A stretch of 7,611 bases of DNA, from contig JAQVET010000031.1 in NCBI GenBank assembly GCA_028697615.1, forward strand, positions 1-7,611. Direction: 5' to 3'. The stretch comes from Minisyncoccota bacterium. Its GTDB lineage: Bacteria; Patescibacteriota; Minisyncoccia; Minisyncoccales; GCA-002788555. Position numbers and translations under genes: made by a program. Each line of letters opens with the position of its first letter. The first letter of the stretch is position 1. Below the pieces are notes generated by a model. The model was not told the origin of the DNA. It saw nothing but the letters and a program-made list of their open reading frames with translations, and ran no database searches. Shown here piece by piece: positions 1-4,345 of this stretch.

Positions 1-141
1 GAACCCAGAGATGCTGTTCATCTTGCTGTTATGAAAAATAACAACATAGATATTATTTGCACAGCGGACAGAGGGATTAAAGCAATTAAAGAAATTACAG
101 TAATAGACCCAATTGATTTAGCAGAACGATTAAAAAAATAA
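1..141 (+). CDS. PIN-domain (VapC-type) toxin, C-terminal part
   Basis: The frame is open from the left edge to TAA at 139-141, giving the last 46 residues of a protein whose start lies outside the window. The segment begins PRDAVHLAVMKNNNIDIICT and continues TADRGIKAIKEITVIDP. This is the usual C-terminal half of a PIN domain: an acidic residue in the RDAxHLA helix (residue 4 here), then an I-x-T-x-D strand and turn with a second acidic residue (residue 23). In this family these acids help bind the metal for RNA cleavage, and most members of this size are toxins of VapBC modules. The antitoxin would lie upstream, off the window. I infer a VapC-like toxin; another small PIN protein cannot be excluded because the N-terminal half is missing. 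Confidence 0.75.
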   Translation, partial: EPRDAVHLAVMKNNNIDIICTADRGIKAIKEITVIDPIDLAERLKK

Positions 142-149
142 AATTGCTC

Positions 150-178
150 TTGGCAAAAGTTGAAAAAAGAATTAAACT
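150..178 (+). promoter_or_regulatory. Putative promoter of the rep gene
   Basis: TTGGCA (150-155, five of six matches to TTGACA) is followed after 17 bp by TAAACT (173-178, four of six matches to TATAAT). The predicted transcription start would fall near 184-186, the base of the long hairpin at 182-264, so the rep mRNA would begin almost exactly with that structure. In AT-rich DNA such matches are common. The fit with the hairpin base is the main support. Confidence 0.35.
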
Positions 179-181
179 ATC

Positions 182-264
182 TTTGGACGGCAGGAGGTTG
201 GAACGCACACGCTCTTCGTTAACCACACTTGGAGCGTGCCTCTAATTCCTCTTTGCCGTCCAAA
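182..264 (+). ncRNA. Structured leader (long hairpin) upstream of rep
   Basis: The arms TTTGGACGGCA (182-192) and TGCCGTCCAAA (254-264) form an 11-bp perfect stem. Inside it, GAGG (194-197) can pair with CCTC (248-251), and CACGCTC (208-214) pairs perfectly with GAGCGTG (232-238), leaving a 17-nt apical loop with GTTAAC at 219-224. The element is markedly richer in GC than its surroundings and ends 16 nt before the rep Shine-Dalgarno. The unpaired GAACGCA (201-207) is also complementary to TGCGTTC (266-272), just 3' of the outer stem, which would form a pseudoknot. There is no U-tract on the + side, so it is not a standard terminator. I infer a cis-regulatory leader of rep, possibly also the target of an antisense RNA. 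It could instead be a protein-binding site or a recombination site. Confidence 0.5.
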
Positions 265-280
265 ATGCGTTCTGTAAAAA

Positions 281-285
281 GGAGG
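281..285 (+). promoter_or_regulatory. Ribosome binding site of rep
   Basis: GGAGG in the context AAAAAGGAGGAAATATG lies four bases before the ATG at 290. It fixes this Met as the start in preference to the Met at codon 6, which has no Shine-Dalgarno. It lies 8 nt downstream of the possible pseudoknot arm at 266-272, so leader folding could affect access to it. Confidence 0.8.
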
Positions 286-289
286 AAAT

Positions 290-1441
290 ATGGAAGAAAA
301 AATAATGAAGAAAGAGAAGGAAGAAGGTCTTAAAGAGTTTCAAGCAATTTTCTCACCCATGGTTTTAGCCAAATATCCTTATTTTGTTTCCCTAACAAGC
401 ATAAAAAGAAAAAGAGAAGTTGTTTATGAAGCAGAAGAAAATGGGGCAAAAGTTAAATGGATAGTAGAAAGCCGAGATTACTTACCGGGCGAAATGGAAT
501 TAAAAGTTTGGATATGGATATTAGATAAAATTTCAAAAATCCCCAAACCATTGCCTTCAAATTTTACTCTCCCTTATTCTTTAAGTGAAATAGCAAAGTA
601 TTGGAACATGCCTAAAAGTGGAAAATTATTTTCACTTATTGTCCGGGCAATAAAAAACTTGCGTTTAACTGGTATTGAATACTGGGTAGAGAAACCAGAT
701 AACCCCCCAGTAAGAATAACTTTCTCACTCTTAATTGGAGAGATAGGGAAGGGAGAGAAAGAAGGAGAGGAAATTATAGATAAAAACCTTTTCTTCTTTC
801 ACCCCAGTGTAATTGAATTTATAAATCAAGGGATAATTAAACCATCTGATTTAGAAGAATCAAAAATTCTAACTGACACAAACCTCATTGCTTTTAGAAT
901 TTATGAATTATTGGGGTGGAAGTTTTACATAGCAAAAATGAACAGAGAGGAGATAGTAAATATCAGATATTCAGAATTAGCAAAAAGAGTTGAGTTAAGA
1001 CAGGAAAAACATAGAAGCCTCGCTGAACATCAATTAAATAGACCTCATAAATTATTGAAAGACAGGGGGTTAATAAAGGAAGTTCCTAAAAATTGGAAAA
1101 GTGTTAATGGGGACTGGATAATTACTTACAAAGTAGGAGAGAGGTTAATAAAAGAACTTGATGTGTGGGATAATAAAAAACAAATCCAGAGCCGTATTAA
1201 ACAATTAAAAGAGAAAGAAGTTTCTGCTTCTGATGTAGATTATGCTATAAAACAGATTTTAGAATTTACTAAAACTGGTAAAAGAGAGGACTTTGAGGGA
1301 TTAGTAAGAAAGATATTACAAAAGATAGATGGAGAAGAATTGATTTATAGAGCAATAAGCGAAGCAAAAGCAGAAGTAATAAATGGAAAGATAAAAAACA
1401 AAACTGCCTACCTGATAACTATTCTGAAAAAATATATCTAA
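290..1441 (+). CDS. Plasmid replication initiator protein (RepA/RPA-like)
   Basis: A 383-residue basic protein with the architecture of theta-plasmid initiators. The N-terminal block around residues 24-47 (SPMVLAKYPYFVSLTSIKRK, then REVVYE) resembles the opening of the RPA/RepA winged-helix family. Residues 70-135 carry the amphipathic WIWILDK helix, a SLSEIAKYWNMPKSG helix-turn-helix-like stretch and LIVRAIKNLRLTGIEYW. A second winged-helix-like region spans about 195-290, with NLIAFRIYELLGWKFY and RYSELAKRVELRQEKHRS. The tail (residues 366-382, GKIKNKTAYLITILKKY) resembles the KNPxAYLxxLLK endings of plasmid Rep proteins. Four iterons and two DnaA boxes begin within 30 bp of the stop codon, as expected if the protein binds and opens that origin. 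The family assignment is from recognition of sequence patterns, not a search; a Rep_3 relative is the main alternative. Confidence 0.8.
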   Translation: MEEKIMKKEKEEGLKEFQAIFSPMVLAKYPYFVSLTSIKRKREVVYEAEENGAKVKWIVESRDYLPGEMELKVWIWILDKISKIPKPLPSNFTLPYSLSEIAKYWNMPKSGKLFSLIVRAIKNLRLTGIEYWVEKPDNPPVRITFSLLIGEIGKGEKEGEEIIDKNLFFFHPSVIEFINQGIIKPSDLEESKILTDTNLIAFRIYELLGWKFYIAKMNREEIVNIRYSELAKRVELRQEKHRSLAEHQLNRPHKLLKDRGLIKEVPKNWKSVNGDWIITYKVGERLIKELDVWDNKKQIQSRIKQLKEKEVSASDVDYAIKQILEFTKTGKREDFEGLVRKILQKIDGEELIYRAISEAKAEVINGKIKNKTAYLITILKKYI

Positions 1442-1448
1442 AACCTAT

Positions 1449-1457
1449 TGTGGAAAA
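1449..1457 (-). promoter_or_regulatory. DnaA box 1
   Basis: TGTGGAAAA on the + strand reads TTTTCCACA on the - strand, a full match to the bacterial DnaA box consensus TTWTNCACA. It sits 8 bp after the rep stop codon and 14 bp before the first iteron. Confidence 0.65.
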
Positions 1458-1467
1458 CTTTATTAAG

Positions 1468-1573
1468 GGGGGTGATACTTTGTCAAAATTTGGTGATACT
1501 TTGTCAAAAAAAACACCCCAAGGGGGTGATACTTTGTCAAAATTTGGTGATACTTTGTCAAAAAAAACACCCC
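1468..1573 (+). repeat. Four iterons in two identical 52-bp tandem units
   Basis: The 18-bp sequence GGTGATACTTTGTCAAAA occurs exactly four times, at 1471-1488, 1492-1509, 1525-1542 and 1546-1563. These are organised as a tandem duplication of a 52-bp unit (1468-1519 and 1522-1573, identical, period 54). Each unit holds two iterons and is bordered by GGGGTG on the left and its reverse complement CACCCC on the right, so each could also form a loose hairpin. The lack of any mismatch between copies suggests recent duplication or strong constraint. I infer these are Rep-binding iterons. Confidence 0.85.
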
Positions 1574-1623
1574 TTAAACCCGCTACTGACAAGGATTTTA
1601 ATTTCCTAAATAAGCTTTAAATA

Positions 1624-1647
1624 ATTACGGTTTATATAAACCGTAAT
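1624..1647. repeat. Perfect 24-bp palindrome in the origin
   Basis: The half-site ATTACGGTTTAT (1624-1635) is followed directly by its exact reverse complement (1636-1647) with no loop. With no spacer it suits binding of a dimeric protein better than a transcriptional terminator. A similar core, TACGGTATTA, recurs at 1711-1720. It may be an operator or a Rep dimer site; the role is inferred only from its place between the iterons and DnaA box 2. Confidence 0.6.
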
Positions 1648-1668
1648 AAGGGACAAAAGAAAAAGAGG

Positions 1669-1677
1669 TGTGGAAAA
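1669..1677 (-). promoter_or_regulatory. DnaA box 2
   Basis: A second TTTTCCACA on the - strand, identical to box 1 and in the same orientation, 220 bp away. Together the two boxes bracket the iterons and the 24-bp palindrome, a common arrangement in iteron plasmids. Confidence 0.6.
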
Positions 1678-1744
1678 GTAGAAAAATAATAATAAAAGAT
1701 AATAAAAAAATACGGTATTAAAAAATCTTTTTCTTCACCCCCTC

Positions 1745-1766
1745 CCCCCCTATATCAATAGGGGGG
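1745..1766. repeat. GC-rich hairpin inside the AT-rich origin tract
   Basis: CCCCCCTAT (1745-1753) pairs with ATAGGGGGG (1758-1766) around a 4-nt loop. It is followed by A residues on the + side, and on the - strand by a purine-rich run rather than a U-tract, so it is not a standard terminator in either direction. It stands out in sequence that is otherwise almost pure A and T. Function unknown; a primer-start, helicase-loading or replication-pausing element is possible. Confidence 0.5.
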
Positions 1767-2093
1767 AAAAACAATTAAAGCTAAAAGAACTTAAAAACTT
1801 AAAAAAAAATAAAAACTTGGACTTCTAATAATAAAATCTTTTATAAAAATCTCTCCTTAAAAACTAAAAAAATACTTCTGTTTTTACCTTACTTTTTATT
1901 TTTTTTAGTTTTCTATGGTTTTACATATTTTTTATGAGATAGTTAGAAAAGTTGTTTATAAAAGAGAGGGGGCAAGGGGGGGAGAAATACTGTTGCCGAT
2001 TATGAAATGGGTATTTTTTCAAAGTGGTTGATTTTACAGGGGGTTTGAGAGGAATTTCAAATACGGGAACGGGAATGTATATAAGAAATTTTG

Positions 2094-2225
2094 ATGTCTA
2101 AAATCAAGCAGGAGAAGGAGTTTGAGGAAAGTGGAATTTTCATAATCGCTTCTGTAAAACTAACGGGTAAAAGCTTTCGGGATAAACAATTTTTTGATGT
2201 TGTTAAAATAGAAATTATGATATAA
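2094..2225 (+). CDS. Possible small protein of 43 residues, unrecognised
   Basis: ATG at 2094 opens a 43-residue frame ending at TAA 2223-2225. The product begins MSKIKQEKEFEESGIFIIAS and ends FFDVVKIEIMI, with a balanced, globular-looking composition unlike the poly-Lys/Asn reading typical of AT-rich noncoding DNA. No good Shine-Dalgarno precedes the ATG, and a stop lies four codons upstream. It may be a real small gene, the remnant of a larger one, or chance. It lies on the same strand as rep, upstream of a + strand terminator-like hairpin. I do not recognise it. Confidence 0.25.
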   Translation: MSKIKQEKEFEESGIFIIASVKLTGKSFRDKQFFDVVKIEIMI

Positions 2226-2261
2226 CTTTAGGAGTAGGAGAACAGAAAAAAGGGGGGAGAA

Positions 2262-2348
2262 ATGACGGAAGAAGTGTTAGAAAAAAAGAGGGTGGGAGTA
2301 AAGGAAGGTAAGAGAGAAGGAAAGAGGAAAATTAAAATTATTTTTTAG
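2262..2348 (+). CDS. Possible very small basic peptide of 28 residues
   Basis: ATG at 2262 follows AGGGGGGAGA, a purine-rich stretch at Shine-Dalgarno distance, and opens 28 codons to TAG at 2346-2348. The peptide is very basic (MTEEVLEKKRVGVKEGKREG, then KRKIKIIF). It follows the 43-residue frame by 36 nt, so both could be on one transcript. The composition may only reflect purine-rich DNA here, so the call is weak. Confidence 0.2.
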   Translation: MTEEVLEKKRVGVKEGKREGKRKIKIIF

Positions 2349-2360
2349 TTTAGATTTTGC

Positions 2361-2389
2361 TGACCGCATAAAATTATTTTATGGGGTTC
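2361..2389 (+). other. Candidate XerC/XerD (dif-like) recombination site
   Basis: The left arm TGACCGCATAA (2361-2371) ends in CGCATAA, the same as the XerC arm of the classical bacterial dif site. The right arm begins TTATG (2379-2383), the same as the start of the XerD arm, and the spacer between them is 7 bp. The inner part is a perfect inverted repeat, CATAAAAT-T-ATTTTATG (2367-2383). Plasmid multimer-resolution sites of this kind have 6-8 bp spacers. The outer right arm (GGGGTTC) matches dif poorly, so this is a candidate only. Confidence 0.3.
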
Positions 2390-2488
2390 GTCCGCTTTGT
2401 TTTGCCCTTTTTTGCCATTAAATTTCAAAATTAAGAGATTTGTATGTCTTGGAGTAAAAAAAGGTCTTTATTTTCGTTTTAAGGGGTT

Positions 2489-2521
2489 AGTTCCCAAAAC
2501 ACTATGAAATGGGAACTTTTT
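2489..2521 (+). terminator. Rho-independent terminator-like hairpin (+ strand)
   Basis: AGTTCCCA (2489-2496) pairs with TGGGAACT (2510-2517) around a 13-nt loop, and the right arm runs straight into TTTTT (2517-2521). This is the form of an intrinsic terminator for transcription to the right, though the stem is short and the loop large. The only + strand candidates upstream are the two doubtful small ORFs, or read-through from rep. Confidence 0.45.
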
Positions 2522-2572
2522 ATATAAAAAATAATAAGAAAATAGAGGGTATTTTATATCAGGTAAGTATGG

Positions 2573-2606
2573 TTTAGTTCCCAAAATACACATTTTGGGA
2601 ACTAAA
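2573..2606. repeat. 15-bp perfect hairpin repeating the arms of the preceding one
   Basis: TTTAGTTCCCAAAAT (2573-2587) and ATTTTGGGAACTAAA (2592-2606) are exact reverse complements around the loop ACAC. Neither strand has a U-tract after the stem. The left arm repeats the left arm of the terminator-like hairpin (TTAGTTCCCAAAA at 2487-2499 and 2574-2586), so the two hairpins can exchange partners. It lies about 55 bp beyond the TPR fragment and could mark the 3' end of the - strand operon mRNA. A protein-binding palindrome is the alternative. Confidence 0.5.
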
Positions 2607-2660
2607 AAACAAATTTGAATTTATAATTTTGAGGTGTAATAATTTAACATTAAACAAAAA

Positions 2661-2801
2661 TTACTTTCCCCAAATATCCTTCCATAAAATAAGTGTCTTG
2701 TCTATTTTGACTTCTGGGGCTATTTCTGTATCTGGATATTCTTTTGCTATTTTCCTGTACATTATTATTGTAAAATCTGGTGGGTAAATTTTCCTTGCGA
2801 T
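2661..2801 (-). pseudogene. Decayed C-terminal fragment of a TPR-type protein
   Basis: On the - strand a 46-codon frame runs, without an upstream start, from after a stop at 2802-2804 to TAA at 2661-2663. It reads ARKIYPPDFTIIMYRKIAKE, then YPDTEIAPEVKIDKTLILWK and DIWGK. The part IIMYRKIAKEYPDT parallels IIMYRFIIARYPNT (residues 313-326) of the intact TPR protein encoded at 4346-5503. The shared codons include 16 identical bases (CTGTACATTATTATTG at 2755-2770 and 4554-4569). An ATG at 2762 could give a 33-residue product but has no clear ribosome binding site. I read this as the end of a second TPR-type gene mostly lost when the region was rearranged. Confidence 0.55.
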
Positions 2802-2830
2802 TTATTACCTTAACTCACTTAATTAAATCG

Positions 2831-3655
2831 TTATTTTTCAGGAAGTACTTCTATAAGTTTCTTTATATACGATAGTGTTTGACTATAATAACCAATAGTA
2901 AGACAGGTTGCCCTTTTTAATTTAATCATCTCTTCTTTTCTCCAATCCCAATAAGAGTTAATTATTTCTATAGCAGGTTTTGGCAAATATGTTTTTTCTG
3001 ATAAATATGCCTCTGCCATAAAATTCTCACAAAACCAAGCAATCTCAAAAATTTCACTTGTCCCCATCATTTCTTCTTTTTCTTTTAATACTTCAATTTC
3101 CTTTTTTCGCAAATCAGTTGGATTTTTATATATTGCGAATTGTTCAAATATATTTGATGTTGCCAAACAGACATTATAAATTTTACTAAGTACCTCCTTT
3201 GTAAAAACAGTATCTTGTTTAATGTTAGATAATTCCAAGAGTAGATAAGTATATATTGATAAACCTATTGTAGGAGCCTCTGTAACCAAAATGCCTTCTT
3301 TCATTTTTTTCAACAACTTTTCCTCTATTTTTTCCCCTGGTTGGAATTTTTCAATAAAATTATCAAAATAATTTAATATATAGTTAGCACATAACTTTAG
3401 ATTTTCATCAGAAGTTCTTGCATAATCAATTATAATTTGTGTTTTTGGTTCAATTCTTTTAAGTGAAGAATTCATTACTGATGGACTATCAGGTCCAGAC
3501 CACATCCCGTGAAAAGAAATTCTTATTTCTTCAAACGTATCTTTTATTGAATTAGGCAATTTTTCCTCTGTCCAAAGATATGAGATATTAAAAAAAGTTC
3601 CACCGAAAAACAAAAATAGAACTAATAGTATCCTTTTCAAATTTTTTTTCCCCAT
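2831..3655 (-). CDS. Secreted helical protein of unknown function (fourth gene of the operon)
   Basis: I do not recognise this 274-residue protein. The start at 3655 is chosen because AAGGAGG (3661-3667) lies five bases before it. The longer frame from 3679 adds only MKPKKEAE and has no Shine-Dalgarno, its ATG merely overlapping the preceding stop. The N-terminus MGKKNLKRILLVLFLFFGGT is a signal peptide or anchor, with no lipobox Cys. The rest looks mainly helical: a motif SFHGMWSGPDSPSVMNSS near 47-64, helices at about 82-102 and 105-165, and a charged stretch KKEIEVLKEKEEMM at 184-197. The last 70 residues are rich in Trp, Tyr and Glu (IAWFCENFMAEAYL; INSYWDWRKEE). Its place directly after a secreted peptidase-like gene suggests work outside the cytoplasm, perhaps as a partner or inhibitor; this is a guess from context. 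Confidence 0.75.
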   Translation of the reverse strand: MGKKNLKRILLVLFLFFGGTFFNISYLWTEEKLPNSIKDTFEEIRISFHGMWSGPDSPSVMNSSLKRIEPKTQIIIDYARTSDENLKLCANYILNYFDNFIEKFQPGEKIEEKLLKKMKEGILVTEAPTIGLSIYTYLLLELSNIKQDTVFTKEVLSKIYNVCLATSNIFEQFAIYKNPTDLRKKEIEVLKEKEEMMGTSEIFEIAWFCENFMAEAYLSEKTYLPKPAIEIINSYWDWRKEEMIKLKRATCLTIGYYSQTLSYIKKLIEVLPEK

Positions 3656-3660
3656 TTCTG

Positions 3661-3667
3661 CCTCCTT
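3661..3667 (-). promoter_or_regulatory. Ribosome binding site deciding the start at 3655
   Basis: AAGGAGG on the - strand, within the 20-nt gap between the stop of the preceding gene (3676) and the ATG at 3655, with 5-nt spacing. It argues against the upstream in-frame ATG at 3679. Confidence 0.8.
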
Positions 3668-3675
3668 TTTTGGTT

Positions 3676-4329
3676 TCATTTCCGTTTATAAATTTTAACC
3701 ACATTTCCATATGCAGATGGATTAGAACAACCATCATAAATCCCATATCCACCCCATTTGCTTCTTATTTTTTTTACTGCTGAGCCAGGTGAACCTGTAG
3801 AAAAAAAGAGTTCTGTGATACGTGAACTATGGTCATCTAAATGTTTACAATACTGCCCTACTTTATAGGGATCTCCACAAGTTCCAGATACTTCTACAAA
3901 ATCGTTAGAAAGAGTTGTATCCTGGTTAACATTCCAAACTGTCTGGTTAGGACCAAGAGCCCAAGAATGACAGTTATATGTTGAATCTGCATCTGAGAAT
4001 TTGCTATCAAAATCGTCTCCCCAATGATATTCAGCATATCGGTTCATATCTTCTTTCTCGGTAGAAGTGAAATTTTCTGTAAAATGATAATGTTTCAATT
4101 TTACATTATTGTGTTGTGTCTTGGTACACCAAGGCATTCCTCTATAACAAGTATCTTGGGAGGGGTCTTCATATTTATAAAATTCCTTCCAAATTGGATA
4201 CTCGCTTCCACCTGCTCTTCGACCCCAAAAAAGAAAATAACAAGAATTATCGGCTTGTAGTTGGATGCTGACCAAAAACAGAAATCCAAAGAAAAATAAA
4301 ATTACTTTTTTAAAGCATTTTCTATCCAT
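3676..4329 (-). CDS. Secreted cysteine-peptidase-like protein (papain/NlpC-like Cys-His motif)
   Basis: A 217-residue protein with a signal peptide (KKVILFFFGFLFLVSIQLQA, mature end probably after residue 26). Two conserved-looking motifs resemble secreted papain-fold amidases or peptidases: STYNCHSWALG (C120, H121, W123), the usual site of the nucleophile, and KHLDDHSSRI (H167), the usual site of the catalytic His. A KIRSKWGGYGIYDG strand follows (187-200), like the SKWG...G strand seen after the His in such proteins. Six other Cys in the mature part (30, 61, 68, 151, 161, 201) fit disulfide bonding outside the cytoplasm. A strong AAAGGAGG (4333-4340) lies three bases before the ATG, and the TPR gene ends 16 nt upstream. 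Activity and substrate (peptidoglycan, protein or other) are not shown. The assignment rests on motif order only and could be an unrelated Cys-rich fold. Confidence 0.55.
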   Translation of the reverse strand: MDRKCFKKVILFFFGFLFLVSIQLQADNSCYFLFWGRRAGGSEYPIWKEFYKYEDPSQDTCYRGMPWCTKTQHNNVKLKHYHFTENFTSTEKEDMNRYAEYHWGDDFDSKFSDADSTYNCHSWALGPNQTVWNVNQDTTLSNDFVEVSGTCGDPYKVGQYCKHLDDHSSRITELFFSTGSPGSAVKKIRSKWGGYGIYDGCSNPSAYGNVVKIYKRK

Positions 4330-4345
4330 TTTGCCTCCTTTAAAT

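Larger units (their letters stand above)
1445..1930. other. Iteron-type plasmid replication origin (oriV)
   Basis: This stretch gathers the parts of an iteron origin: two DnaA boxes (1449-1457, 1669-1677), four iterons between them (1471-1563), a perfect 24-bp palindrome (1624-1647) and a long tract made almost wholly of A and T (about 1676-1735 and 1767-1930) that could serve as the unwinding element. A GC hairpin (1745-1766) interrupts that tract. Iteron starts are 21, 33 and 21 bp apart, close to two, three and two helical turns, so all Rep sites would lie on one face of the DNA. Adjacency to the initiator gene supports the call. The exact boundaries are an estimate. Confidence 0.75.

Noticed and set aside
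185..262. tRNA-like shape: a 7-bp GGACGGC/GCCGTCC 'acceptor stem' followed by A, total length 78 nt
   Set aside because: There is no T-arm with TTCRA loop at the expected place on either strand, no D-arm pairing, and the central stem has a 17-nt loop. It is better read as a hairpin leader.
182..264. Integron attC site
   Set aside because: The element lacks the RYYYAAC and GTTRRRY core sites at its ends, and no integrase gene or cassette is visible.
1468..1573. CRISPR array
   Set aside because: Only four 18-bp repeats with 3-bp and 15-bp gaps that are themselves repeated; no unique spacers and no cas genes.
1472..1609. Open GTG-initiated frame through the iterons (VILCQNLVILCQKKHP repeated)
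   Set aside because: The frame stays open only because the repeat spacing is a multiple of three, and the peptide is a by-product of the repeats. The spacing is equally well explained by helical phasing of iterons.
1860..1912. AAAACTAAAAAAATA and its near complement TATTTTTTTTAGTTTT as a terminator
   Set aside because: The stem is almost pure A-T with a one-base length difference and a wide loop, so it is expected by chance in such AT-rich sequence.
3656..3679. Longer N-terminus (start at 3679) for the fourth operon gene
   Set aside because: The extra eight residues would place a Lys/Glu-rich stretch in front of the signal peptide, and the good Shine-Dalgarno lies inside this extension, pointing to 3655.
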